Assembly (NCBI GenBank): GCA_032718475.1
Contig: JAUCBJ010000099.1
Coordinates: 1 to 33,402 of the forward strand
DNA from: Nemertoderma westbladi
Lineage: Eukaryota; Xenacoelomorpha; Nemertodermatida; Nemertodermatidae
Length of the DNA: 33,402 nt
Reading direction: 5' to 3'
In this document: positions 8,968 through 20,374 of the stretch, in pieces
Numbering within the stretch: the stretch's first letter is position 1
Layout of the letters: every line of letters starts with the position of its first letter
Notes under the pieces: generated by a model
What the model was told of the DNA's origin: nothing
Database searches by the model: none
What the model saw: only the letters and a program-made list of their open reading frames with translations
Made by a program: the position numbers and the translations under genes

Positions 8968-10379
8968 GTTAGTTGTTACCTAGAGCTCCTGTCTACGGTC
9001 TCCCAAACATTGCCTGCATGCTGTAACGGTAACTATAAGCTTCAAATTGAAAAGTAACCTCTACAATAATAAAGTAAAGTGATATTATTATACATAACCG
9101 CTATGGAACTGAAATATTTGCAATGTGACGCTATTTACTGTGCTAGAAGCGTCGAAGTCCTGTAAACTCACTAAATTTCCACCCGAAGTGCCGCCTGTAT
9201 TTAGTTTTAAAGCCCCTTTGGATAGGAAACAATTGAAACAAAATACGCGCTCCCTAGTAGACCTTAATATTAGATAGGCCGGTGTGATTACAGAACCCTG
9301 GATAATATTTTAAAACCAATTGACCGCCCCGGTAATATTTACATCCTTCCAAATATAGACAATCAATATCCAGGCATTATTAATTACACCACTCACCTCA
9401 TTTAGGGTGGTAATTAAAATTCCACTAAGTGCACGTGCACTGTCTGGGATGGATCCCTGGATATTAGGGCCCAGGCGTGTACAAACTCGCCTGCCTGGGG
9501 TGTAACAATTGATTGATGGGGTGAAGCAATATGAATCATAATTTTTCTACTGTTTAACGGAAAACTTATTATTATTGAGCGACAGTCATGATTGACCTCT
9601 GACCTGCCAAAGGTCTGCAAATGGCGGTGTTTTCGTCTTTTTTACTCAATGTGTTTTTGACATACCTACTCACTCGGTGAAGTTACTTTTGTGACTAACT
9701 GACCAACCAGCTGAGGCGCAGGCCGCCAGATCTTGCTCGGGATGGACAAACTCGTCCCAGCGCGCTAGCTCGATAACTACAGATCGTCGGTGCCCACTAC
9801 TTTTCGCCACGAAGTTCGGTTTAGAATTTTTTTTATTTTCCATGTCCCCTTAGGGGCTCCGTATATAAAGGATAGAGTTTTTGGGTAAATTTTTGCTGAT
9901 TTCATAATATACCCAAACGGGACCGCCACTACTGTTTGGACATACCAGAGTGTTTGCAAAGAGCCATCAATATCAATGAATATCAATATCAATATATTGA
10001 TTACCATTTACCATTAATATCGATTAACGTTTAACATTAACGATTACCATTTTATATTGATGCCATTTTACGACTGTGGTGTGACCTATTTGCGGCAATA
10101 TGAGACTAAACTTGCGATTGAGATTATTTTATGATTGATTATTTTTATTTATAATATTTGTACATAATAAATATAAATAAATGATTGAATAATAATAATT
10201 AAATATATAGAAAACAATAAACAGTTGATAACAAAGGACAATAACAAAAGGAGCACAATAATTATATTACACGGAATAGGATAATAATAATTCATAGTTT
10301 ATATGGGGATAACATTACTCTGATGTAATAAACTACCTAATATTATCAGCTCAGTAACCTATTGAGCCCCGATGTAATG
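8968..10379 (+). other. ATRX intron C-D, left part; no recognised gene
   Basis: Mostly AT-rich. About 9960-10065 has short TATCAATA/CATTAATA-type repeats and 10120-10270 is a low-complexity A/T stretch. I recognise nothing coding. Confidence 0.6.
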
Positions 10380-10947
10380 GCCACGTAGACCTGCTCCATC
10401 CCCGAAGCCCAACCCACGCCATGGGCGTCTGCTTCCCCAGCACAAACTAGAGGCGCCGCGTACACCGCCCAGGACACAGGAACAGCATCTGTCCGTCATC
10501 CTCTCTCGTTTTGCAACGAGGCCCTCTGCAATGTGGCGAATATAGGATCTGTGCCTCGCGGCACCGGGCACCGTCGGTTGTTCCGACTAGGGGCGTGAAC
10601 GTCATCCTTCGGTCTTCGCACATCGTATGGTAGTGGCGTTTCTTAGCGCGGCATCGCTCCTCCAGCTGAGACTCCGTTGAACAGTTAAGGAACTGGTAAG
10701 AGGTGGCGTCAGGATTAATGACTGCCACGTCGAACGACTCCACTATCTGGTTGTCCCAGACCCCGCGCCCGACCAAATCGGCGCGTACACCCCAACCTCG
10801 ATCCCAGCGGCTATCAAGATTACCGTGAGCCACCATGACCTCCCGTTGAAAACTCGCGGGCCGGATGGCGGAGGAGAGTAGGTCACCATAAACTTCTCGA
10901 ACCTCATCGTGGCGTTTGATAACCAGGCCACTCGTCTTGCAACTCAA
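10380..10947 (-). mobile_element. Relic of a transposon-associated domain (RH-x-E..., FDV-x-V-x-NPDA type)
   Basis: A 166-codon minus-strand frame contains KRHDEVREVYGDL, GRGVWDN, ESFDVAVINPDATSY, RAKKRHYH and MTFTPLVGTTDG in this order. I recognise this as a domain common in multicopy, reverse-transcriptase-associated proteins of invertebrate genomes. The FDV and RH motifs suggest a restriction-endonuclease-like fold, but that is inference. It is more GC-rich than its surroundings, lacks the usual upstream region and lies inside an ATRX intron, so it is most likely a fragment of a mobile element. The element class is uncertain. Confidence 0.5.
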
Positions 10948-11008
10948 CGCGTGTGCTGTTGAGAAATTATCTCCACATCCCTCATCACACCTGGCTGGCA
11001 GATCGGGT

Positions 11009-11028
11009 GGGGGGGGGGGGGGGGGGGG
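11009..11028 (+). repeat. Poly-G tract (20)
   Basis: An uninterrupted run of G. Its length may be unreliable in the assembly. It has G-quadruplex potential. Confidence 0.9.
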
Positions 11029-11273
11029 TTGATTATTTTGTACTATGTAATCCGACGGCCACTAATGTCTCCTATCCGTCTCTGCCGGTTTCTCTTTTTC
11101 CTCTTCACAGAGGTTTTTCCATGTTTATTTCGTATATTATTATCATTTATTATCAAAAGGAAGATATTATCTTGAAAATAGAAATAACAAAATGTTACAT
11201 TCAAAATTATATTCACAATTCAAAATGTACTTACTACTTACTGTAGGACTATATCTGTATTTATCTATGACAG

Positions 11274-11442
11274 AGCCTTCGAGATGTTTGGATAGTTCGG
11301 TTGCGCCAGACAAACCCCCCTGGTACGCAGGTCTTATAGACAAGGACATGGTACACGAAGTTAGCACTCTCGATACATTGAGTGGCAAGATGGTGTTCGT
11401 ACTTGATACTATTCTGTTGGCCGGGCAACAGGATGAAAAAGT
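11274..11442 (+). CDS. ATRX: ATRX-type chromatin remodeller, exon D
   Basis: The exon begins in phase 1 after CTATGACAG and encodes PPWYAGLIDKDMVHEVSTLD, then LSGKMVFVLDTILLAGQQDEK. It ends AAAGT|GTAAGT in phase 2. It matches the ATRX stretch where the human protein has APDWYKDFV and SGKMVLLFEIL, the helix leading into helicase motif IV of the second RecA lobe. Phases agree with exons C and E. The WY and SGKMV anchors are clear. Confidence 0.87.
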
Positions 11443-11718
11443 GTAAGTATTTAAATTCATCATTCATCAACTTTTCAGCAACTTTAATTTGGATTTCTAT
11501 TTATTTGGATTGTACACAAAATTACCTTATTTTAGTGTGTAATGTACTTTTGTTACATTTTATGTATCAGCGTTCTGGTGATGTCCTGGTAACGCAGCAA
11601 TGGAATCACTAACTTAGTGATATTAAATTTCTCGAACACGTGTTGAAAGTGTAAGATTAAAAAGTGTTTAAGATTATTTACCGTACAGTTATTGTAATAA
11701 CTGTAGGCCTACACCATA

Positions 11719-12708
11719 TCCTGGAATATAGTGTCATTGTTGTTCGACCAGTTTTTACCTGCTGTACACGGTGAACATATACTATTAATAACCCTACCAT
11801 TTTAATTATAGCCGCCGGAGGCGTTAGTCCAGTAATGAAATAAAAAAAAATATTCAGGTACCTGGACCCCCCCCCCCCCCCCCCCCCCCCCCCTCCAATT
11901 TTTATACAAATCTTGATATTGCATGAAATTTGAAACAGAGATAGTTTCATCTCCCTCCTCCTTGCTGGGTGAGCCAGAATTTTTATTTTTGCTTTCATTC
12001 TTTAGCTACAAGCGTTTGAAAAGGTGTTTCCGTCGGTATTGCGCCAGTTATACCGTAGTTATTCGTCAACCTTATGACGATTTGTTGATATTGACGGAAA
12101 GCCGACCATGCAAGGATTCCAAATATGTATAACAATCTAAATTTCGTCGTAAAATAACTGAGATAGGAGCGTTCGAAAGTTGCATGGTTTTGAGCCTGCG
12201 CAAGGCTATTTAATTATATTAAACAAATAAACCTTATTCTGGAACACTTTAGTATGATTATAGAGTTATTGAATTGTTGCCCAGCTACGTATGGGATAAA
12301 CAAAATATTCTAGAATATGGTGTATTTATTAAATATAACTAATAAATAGCCTTGCGCAGGTGTAAAACCATGCAACTTTTGAACGCTCATATCTCAGCTA
12401 TCTTACTTGGAAATAATTACTTATTTTATTTGGAATCCTTGCATGGCCGGCTTTCCGTCAATATCAACAAATCGCCATAAGGTTGACGAACTACTGCGGT
12501 GTAACTGGCGCAATACCGACGGAAACACATTTTTTAAGCACTTGTAGCTAAAGATTGAAAGCAAAAATAAAAATTATGGCTCACCCACGGTGGAGGAGTT
12601 GAGTGAAACTATCTCTGTTTCAAATTTCATGCAATCTTATTAAGATTAGTAGAAAAAATTGAGGGGGGGTGGGTCCAGGTACCTGAACAACGACACTATA
12701 TTCCAGGA
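11719..12708. mobile_element. Long-inverted-repeat (snapback) element in ATRX intron D-E
   Basis: Both ends read TCCTGGAATATAGTGTC, one of them as reverse complement, and homology continues inward. The left arm (about 11719-12230) and right arm (about 12320-12708) are reverse complements. Shared landmarks include TACCTGGAC, TTTGAAACAGAGATAGTTTC, TTGCGCCAGTTA and TGCGCAAGGCTATTTA. The left arm carries an extra block of about 110 bp (11746-11855). No ORF of note is present. It resembles a long-TIR MITE or foldback element. No convincing target duplication was found. Confidence 0.8.
11867..11893 (+). repeat. Poly-C tract (27)
   Basis: An uninterrupted run of C inside the left arm of the snapback element. 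The matching place in the right arm (12663-12670) has only a short G run, so the tract expanded after insertion. Confidence 0.9.
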
Positions 12709-12917
12709 AGGATGTGAATTTCTTTAATATTCCTAAACACACAATATTTAAGCTAATAATTAAGCATTCAGAACGCCTATAAGTTACTAACATACTTTTC
12801 CCACAATGATGTAAATAGTTATAAGGAATGCGGTCAAATCACGATTAATTTTATTTTTCCCCTGAGGGAAATATTATGCTATAATATTTAATTCCTAATA
12901 ATAATTTAACTTTTTAG

Positions 12918-13229
12918 GCTAGTTTTCTCGCAATCCGTGCTGACTCTTGATTTGATAGAGGATTTGCTGTCCCAACTAACTGTCGATATGAAACATATCG
13001 GGAAAACAGATGAAACTCTAGATCCGACCAACAACCCCGGTCCGAGTCGTTGGGTTAGGGATCCGACCAACAACCCCGGTCCGAGTCGTTGGGTTAGGGA
13101 TCCGACCAACAACCCCGGTCCGAGTCGTTGGGTTAGGGACGTGAATTATTCCCGTATCGATGGTTCTACCGATATGACAGATCGCCAATCGTATTGCAAC
13201 CAAATTAACGACAATTCTGGATCGTCGAG
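12918..13229 (+). CDS. ATRX: ATRX-type chromatin remodeller, exon E (helicase motif IV; contains a 3x13-residue repeat)
   Basis: The first base completes the Val of VLVFSQSVLTLDLIEDLL, which is helicase motif IV (human ATRX has VLVFSQSLISLDLIEDFL). Then comes a linker, three perfect copies of a 13-residue unit ending SRWVR, and VNYSRIDGST, equivalent to the ATRX WLRNIDYYRLDGST block. The exon ends TCGAG|GTCAGT (phase 2). A second donor, TTAG|GTGACA, 9 bases on is also phase 2 and would add three residues. The normal protein has a single W-[LV]-R before this strand, so the repeat is an in-frame expansion of conserved sequence on the second RecA lobe. Confidence 0.9.
13021..13137 (+). repeat. 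Exonic 39-bp minisatellite, 3 identical copies
   Basis: The unit starts GATCCGACCAACAACCCCGG and ends GGGTTAGG. Three copies are identical at the nucleotide level, implying recent expansion. It keeps the frame (13 codons each). Its sequence is unrelated to the 39-bp unit of array 2. Confidence 0.95.
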
Positions 13230-13239
13230 GTCAGTTAGG

Positions 13240-14056
13240 TGACAACTTCTTTAATAATTATCGAATAATTGCCACAATAATTTTGGCGATAAAATTAAAA
13301 AAAAATTAATCTCAGCCACAATCTCGGAAATTAAAAAGTGCAACAGAATTGGAAGACTATTTATTGTGCAGTAAATAAAGTACTTTTTATTTATGCTTTT
13401 TATTGATATTTAATTTCATTATTCAATTGCTATTAAACCGCCGTTCAGTAAAATATATGTAAAATAATCTGCAAACACAGTTTAGTCAGAAAAATTATAA
13501 AGACTAATTATTGACATAATCCTAATGAAGTCCTTCAAATTAACATCGTATATAACAGTTTATAAAAGTTGGTAAAGGCAGCAGGTGTAATGGGGCGAGC
13601 CATATTACTGGGTAGGTGGTGATATGTAATGTGTCATTTGCATGCTACATTAAATAATTCCATTATTCGAGCGCTTTTGTTTGATGTTAGTTAATGTTCC
13701 GCAGTCGGTAGAGGTCCTGTATAAAGTTTGCATAACAGAAGTCGTTAGTTGAGGGGATTGTAGGACAAATACGATCAGTGATTGATGTAGTTCTGTATTA
13801 TTATTATTGTAAATCATAAAATTAACGATTGAATATAGTTGTGGCAGGGGATACTCAGTCAATGGTCTGTGATATCCACTTGAGATACCCTTGCGTAAGT
13901 GGGTGAGGGAGATGCCAGATGTACCTCGAGGCTGGGCCATTCAAGTGTTCTAACTAAGGTTCTATAGCAGTTCCAATAAGTAACAATTGACTGTGGAGTA
14001 GTGCTGCAATGGTGAAAGTTAATTAAAGTAAAAAAACTAAGACCGTTAGTTAGTTA
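13240..14056 (+). other. ATRX intron E-F, first part; no recognised feature
   Basis: AT-rich intronic DNA with no coding potential that I can support. Confidence 0.6.
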
Positions 14057-14298
14057 GGCCAGGGATTACGCACAAAGTCTGACGACTTATTTACAGTGCG
14101 GTCACCCCAAGTGCGAAACTCAAGTACAGTAGGCCTACTCATTTAGCTACCACTTAAGAATGTAAGGCAGAGAAGCGCCGTGGCTGGTCCCTTCAATGCA
14201 TTCGTGCTGAACGGAAAACTGCCCTGGACCATGCGGGGATTGAACACACGACCTACCAGAGATGTGAATTCAATGGAACCACTACACCAAGGTGGGAC
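14057..14298 (-). mobile_element. tRNA-derived SINE, minus-strand copy
   Basis: The reverse complement of this interval matches the plus-strand copy at 23341-23585 over its length. The tRNA-like head has an A-box (TTGGTGTAGTGG) and B-box-like sequence. The body includes GGGACCAGCC, AGTGGTAGCTAAATGAGTA and GTCGTCAGACTTTGTGCG. The body is somewhat diverged from the other copy. Confidence 0.8.
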
Positions 14299-14705
14299 TT
14301 AATTAGTAGTATTATGGCAGGGATAATGGTGAGTTCCACATCTTAAAGATGGTATCTAGGGTGAGCCACATGAAATACTTTGACGTCATTGCAATTGTCT
14401 GACTAACACAGTTGAGGTTGCTGGGGGGTTAGAATTTCCAAGTTTGTGACCCTGGAATTTTAGATGATGAGTCATTGGCCTTCTTCTCTTATTGTCTGTG
14501 ATAAAGTATTCCTTGTGCATCAGCAACGGTTTATGATTGTCCAGCCTGTAGAAGTATGTGTATGTGTATGTAAGATGTATGTGATACATCTTCTCGATAC
14601 GTTTAGAGATGTACACATTGGCATTGGGATGGGCCACGTACCCAGTCAGGATGTACCAATTCGGCATCCGAGGTTACCTAAGAAACATTTATTGGAGTTT
14701 TATCG

Positions 14706-15836
14706 GTGTTTTCGCGTTTCGTCAACTCATAGTCGCCTTTTGGCAACTTGGTAACAATGTTGCGTTTCGGCAACTGAGTGATGCATTTCGGCAACTCATA
14801 ATTTCATTTCGGCAACTCATAATTTCATTTCGGCAACTGTTAGCAGGATGCGCTTAGGCAAACTGATAGATGCGCTTAGGCAAACTGATAGATGCGTTTC
14901 GGCAAACTGATAGATGCGTTTCGGCAAACTGATAGATGCGTTTAGGCAACTGATATATGCGTTTCGGCAACTGATATATGCGTTTCGGCAACTCGTAAAC
15001 AAAGGCCAACTGGTTACTGTATAGAGCCTACAGTATAGAGATAGGTGGAATCTCAACGTCACCATCGCATTGCATCAACATTTAGGGCAGAGCAAATCAG
15101 TATTATTTATTACCTTTGCCTCATTACGTTTCCCATTATTCATTTTCTTTCTACATTATTTTACCCACCCCTACTCCAACAATACTTCGAGTTTTATAGA
15201 AACTGATGTTATTATTCCATATATTGTCTACATATTATTCGATATATTATAAGTCTATTAATATACTGACTGATATTAATATAATATACTGATATTAATA
15301 TAATATACTGATATTAATATAATATACTGATATTAATATAATATACTGATATTAATATAATATACTGATATTAATTATTAATATAATATAGTGATATTAT
15401 AATTCAATCTGATATTAATTCATACAGTACTGTTTATCAATTCCCCATTTCAATTTTGGTTTTTCAAATCGCGTTCGACTCAGTAGAGTTATATTTTATT
15501 TAGAATCTGACATCTCTGGAGCAGTTTGAGCCCAAAATGGAGAGCGCACAATGTACACATATAAATGACCAATTAACAACTCTGCCTCCAATAACTATAA
15601 CTAACTTTTAAACTTGTCATCATTTATCATTTACTTAGATAATGAATCTAGTCACAGTTACATTACATGAGGGTTTGTGACCTACTGTAGTTGCCGAAAC
15701 GCGACTTCAGTTCGCCGAAATGCAACTACGACTTGCCGAAACACAACTATAGCAGTTGGTGAAACGTAATTGTTCAGTTGCCGATACGCGAATTTGAGTT
15801 GCCTAAAAGTGACAGTTACCGAAACGCGACGTAACC
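14706..15836. mobile_element. Second foldback element with tandem-repeat termini
   Basis: The left end (14711-14995) carries about a dozen diverged 18-21-bp repeats built on GCGTTTCGGCAACT. The right end (15685-15832) carries the reverse complement, AGTTGCCGAAACGC, about seven times. The flanks GTTTTATCG (14697-14705) and GATTTATCG (15837-15845) differ at one base of nine and may be the target duplication. The inner ends are GTG and ACC. The architecture matches the element at 1048-1912, although the repeat sequence differs. No transposase is present. Confidence 0.65.
15271..15395 (+). repeat. 19-bp AT-rich tandem repeat, about 6 copies
   Basis: The unit TGATATTAATATAATATAC is repeated at 19-bp spacing near the middle of the second foldback element. 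Confidence 0.9.
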
Positions 15837-15845
15837 GATTTATCG

Positions 15846-16120
15846 ACCAAATCGCCGAATTTGACAAAACTTTTGCTCAACCAGAAGTAGGTGAGGATGA
15901 TACGCACCATGTGAGGGTCAACATGCGTTGTCCAGGATATATTTTGCCAAGATGTAGTTTGTTGACATATATAAACTGACGAGCCTTTCAATATGTCGTA
16001 CTGTTAAAACAGTGTATAATATTATGTCAACAACTATATTTGTGCTTTGCTTCTTTTCTATAGACTTTTCTATAAACTATTAACTTACCGGCATGTCCGA
16101 GTGACCCCCGTGGGGAGGTA
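15846..16120 (+). other. ATRX intron sequence without recognised features
   Basis: This lies between the second foldback element and the next LINE relic. I see no gene or repeat in it. Confidence 0.5.
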
Positions 16121-16129
16121 TAATAACCG

Positions 16130-16510
16130 TGGGGGGGTTCCTGTGTGTGCTAAAGTTGCTTTAGTGGTCAGCTAGGAGGATATACTCCATCCAGCACCCT
16201 GGTTGGTAAGCTGATGGGTGAGACAGGTCTATATGATGTCGGTTCCATGGTGGAGCGGCCCTTTCCTTTGTAGATGCTTGATGAGGTGATGCTTAGCGAG
16301 CGTGTCACAGTGGGGTCTATGTTCAGGGTTATGAAGTGTTCCATGGTCAAAGATGCATATTCATGACTTCAGTAGCCTTGACTCTGGATAGTGACGATAT
16401 TGCCTGAGAGGGGAATTATAATTGGTTTGGTAGATGTACTGCATCGCTGTTCCAGAATGTCATGGATATTTTGGTACTGGTAGTCGTAGATCTAAATATT
16501 TTCATTGTGT
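16130..16510 (-). mobile_element. LINE relic with a reverse-transcriptase-like block
   Basis: The minus-strand frame reads SSIYKGKGRSTMEPTSYRPV followed by SPISLPTRVLD (about 16270-16180). This resembles the non-LTR reverse-transcriptase block P-x-YKGKGD-x-NYRPISL-x-x-x-x-KVLE. The rest is too degraded to classify and both ends are uncertain. Confidence 0.45.
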
Positions 16511-16607
16511 TTTCGAAAAATGGATTGCATTTCTGGGGCAGGTGCTTGTTGTGGTTCATCTGGAGTACCAACGGCGTGCAGTATTCCTAACAAGATTTAC
16601 ATGGAGA

Positions 16608-19600
16608 TTACCATTAACCCTTACCTTTCCCCCAGTATGAGCGTCCTAACCATTAACCCTTACCTTCCCTCCAGTATGAGCGTCCTAACCATTAACCCTT
16701 ACCTTTCCCCCAGTATGAGCGTCCTAACCATTAACCCTTACCTTCCCTCCAGTATGAGCGTCCTAACCATTAACACTTACCTTCCCTCCAGTATGAGCGT
16801 CCTAACCATTAACCCTTACCTTCCCTCCAGTATGAGCGTCCTAACCATTAACCCTTACCTTTCCCCCAGTATGAGCGTCCTAACCATTAACCCTTACCTT
16901 TCCTCCAGTATGCGGGTCCTAACCACAAACCCTTACCTTTCCCCCAGTATGAGCGTCCTAACCATTAACTACCTTTCCCCCAGTATGAGCGTCCTAACCA
17001 TTAACCCTTACCTTCCCCCCAGTATGAGCTTCCTAACCATTAACCCTTACCTTTCCCCCAGTATGAGCGTCCTAACCATTAACCCTTACCTTTCCTCCAG
17101 TATGCGGGTCCTAACCATTAACCCTTACCTTTCCTCCAGTATGAGCGTCCTAACCATTAACCCTTATCTTCCCTCCAGTATGCGGTTCCTAACCATTAAC
17201 ACTTACCTTCCCCCCAGTATGCGCGTCCTAACCATTAACTACCTTTCCCCCAGTATGAGCGTCCTAACCATTAACCCTTACCTTCCCTCCAGTATGCGCG
17301 TCCTAACGATTAACCCTTACCTTCCCCCCAGTATGAGCGTCCTAACCATTAACCCTTACCTTCCCTCCAGTATGAGCGTCCTAACCATTAACACTTACCT
17401 TCCCTCCAGTATGCGGTTCCTAACCATTAACCCTTACCTTCCCCCCAGTATGAGCGTCCTAACCATTAACCCTTACCTTTCCTCCAGTATGAGCGTCCTA
17501 ACCATTAACCCTTACCTTTCCTCCAGTATGAGCGTCCTAACCATTAACCCTTACCTTTCCTCCAGTATGCGGGTCCTAACCATTAACCCTTACCTTTCCC
17601 CCAGTATGAGCGTCCTAACCATTAACCCTTACCTTTCCTCCAGTATGCGGGTCCTAACCATTAACCCTTACCTTTCCCCCAGTATGAGCGTCCTAACCAT
17701 TAACTACCTTTCCCCCAGTATGAGCGTCCTAACCATTAACCCTTACCTTCCCCCCAGTATGAGCTTCCTAACCATTAACCCTTACCTTTCCCCCAGTATG
17801 AGCGTCCTAACCATTAACCCTTACCTTTCCTCCAGTATGCGGGTCCTAACCATTAACCCTTACCTTTCCTCCAGTATGAGCGTCCTAACCATTAACCCTT
17901 ATCTTCCCTCCAGTATGCGGTTCCTAACCATTAACACTTACCTTCCCCCCAGTATGCGCGTCCTAACCATTAACTACCTTTCCCCCAGTATGAGCGTCCT
18001 AACCATTAACCCTTACCTTCCCTCCAGTATGCGCGTCCTAACGATTAACCCTTACCTTCCCCCCAGTATGAGCGTCCTAACCATTAACCCTTACCTTCCC
18101 TCCAGTATGAGCGTCCTAACCATTAACCCTTACCTTCCCTCCAGTATGAGCGTCCTAACCATTAACCCTTACCTTCCCTCCAGTATGCGCGTCCTAACCA
18201 TTAACCCTTACCTTCCCTCCAGTATGAGCGTCCTAACCACAAACCCTTACCTTCCCTCCAGTATGCGCGTCCTAACCATTAACCCTTACCTTCCCTCCAG
18301 TATGAGCGTCCTAACCATTAACCCTTACCTTCCCTCCAGTATGCGCGTCCTAACCATTAACCCTTACCTTCCCTCCAGTATGAGCGTCCTAACCACAAAC
18401 CCTTACCTTCCCTCCAGTATGCGCGTCCTAACCATTAACCCTTACCTTCCCCCCAGTATGAGCGTCCTAACCATTAACCCTTACCTTCCCCCCAATATGA
18501 GCGTCCTAACCACAAACCCTTACCTTCCCTCCAGTATGCGCGTCCTAACCATTAACCCTTACCTTCCCCCCAGTATGAGCGTCCTAACCATTAACCCTTA
18601 CCTTCCCTCCAGTATGAGCGTCCTAACCATTAACCCTTACCTTCCCCCCAGTATGAGCGTCCTAACCATTAACCCTTACCTTCCCCCCAATATGAGCGTC
18701 CTAACCATTAACCCTTACCTTCCCCCCAATATGAGCGTCCTAACCATTAACCCTTACCTTCCCTCCAGTATGAGCGTCCTAACCATTAACCCTTACCTTC
18801 CCCCCAGTATGAGCGTCCTAACCATTAACCCTTACCTTCCCCCCAATATGAGCGTCCTAACCATTAACCCTTACCTTCCCTCCAGTATGAGCGTCCTAAC
18901 CATTAACCCTTACCTTCCCCCCAGTATGAGCGTCCTAACCATTAACCCTTACCTTCCCCCCAATATGAGCGTCCTAACCATTAACCCTTACCTTCCCTCC
19001 AGTATGCGCGTCCTAACCATTAACCCTTACCTTCCCTCCAGTATGCGCGTCCTAACCATTAACCCTTACCTTCCCCCCAGTATGAGCGTCCTAACCATTA
19101 ACCCTTACCTTCCCCCCAGTATGAGCGTCCTAACCATTAACCCTTACCTTCCCTCCAGTATGCGCGTCCTAACCATTAACCCTTACCTTCCCTCCAGTAT
19201 GCGCGTCCTAACCATTAACCCTTACCTTCCCTCCAGTATGCGCGTCCTAACCATTAACCCTTACCTTCCCCCCAGTATGAGCGTCCTAACCATTAACCCT
19301 TACCTTCCCCCCAGTATGAGCGTCCTAACCATTAACCCTTACCTTCCCCCCAGTATGAGCGTCCTAACCATTAACCCTTACCTTCCCCCCAGTATGAGCG
19401 TTCTAACCATTAACCCTTACCTTCCCTCCAGTATGCGGGTCCTAACCATTAACCCTTACCTTCCCTCCAGTATGAGCGTCCTAACCATTAACCCTTACCT
19501 TCCCTCCAGTATGCGCGTCCTAACGATTAACCCTTACCTTCCCTCCAGTATGCGGTTCCTAACCACTAACCCTTACCTTCCCCCCAGTATGCGCGTCCTA

Positions 19601-20374
19601 ACCACAAACCCTTACCTTCCCTCCAGTATGCGCGTCCTAACGATTAACCCTTACCTTCCCCCCAGTATGAGCGTCCTAACCATTAACCCTTACCTTCCCC
19701 CCAGTATGAGCGTCCTAACCATTAACCCTTACCTTCCCTCCAGTATGAGCGTCCTAACCATTAACCCTTACCTTCCCCCCAGTATGAGCGTCCTAACCAT
19801 TAACCCTTACCTTCCCTCCAGTATGCGGTTCCTAACCATTAACCCTTACCTTCCCCCCAGTATGAGCGTCCTAACCATTAACCCTTATCTTCCCCCCAGT
19901 ATGCGCGTCCTAACGATTAACCCTTACCTTCCCCCCAGTATGAGCGTCCTAACCATTAACCCTTACCTTCCCCCCAGTATGAGCGTCCTAACCATTAACC
20001 CTTACCTTCCCTCCAGTATGCGGTTCCTAACCATTAACCCTTACCTTCCCCCCAGTATGAGCGTCCTAACCATTAACCCTTACCTTCCCTCCAGTATGCG
20101 GTTCCTAACCATTAACCCTTACCTTCCCCCCAGTATGAGCGTCCTAACCATTAACCCTTACCTTCCCCCCAGTATGAGCGTCCTAACCATTAACCCTTAC
20201 CTTCCCTCCAGTATGCGGTTCCTAACCATTAACCCTTACCTTTCCTCCAGTATGCGGGTCCTAACCATTAACCCTTACCTACCCTCCAGTATGCGGGTCC
20301 TAACCATTAACCCTCACCTTCCCTCCAGTATGCGGGTCCTAACCATTAACCCTTACCTTCCCCCCAATATGAGC
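16608..20374 (+). repeat. Array 2, main block: 39-bp minisatellite of a complete 3' splice site (about 97 units)
   Basis: Each unit reads CCTAACCATTAACC, then CTTACCTTCCCTCCAG, then TATG(CG/AG)(G/C/T)(G)TCCT. It contains a branch-point-like CCTAAC, a pyrimidine tract and an AG about 25 bases later, followed by about 12 bases resembling the start of the ATRX exon at 22702 (TATGCGGCTCCT). Some units are 36 bp (a 3-base deletion). All length changes I saw preserve the frame, and one frame stays open through the whole array (13 codons per unit, ending NPYLPSSMR). Variation is mostly at CTCC/CCCC and GCG/GAG. Segments are duplicated as blocks. Confidence 0.95.

Noticed and set aside
16608-20374. 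CRISPR-like array
   Set aside because: Units are directly adjacent with no spacers, variation is point-like, and the context is a eukaryotic intron.
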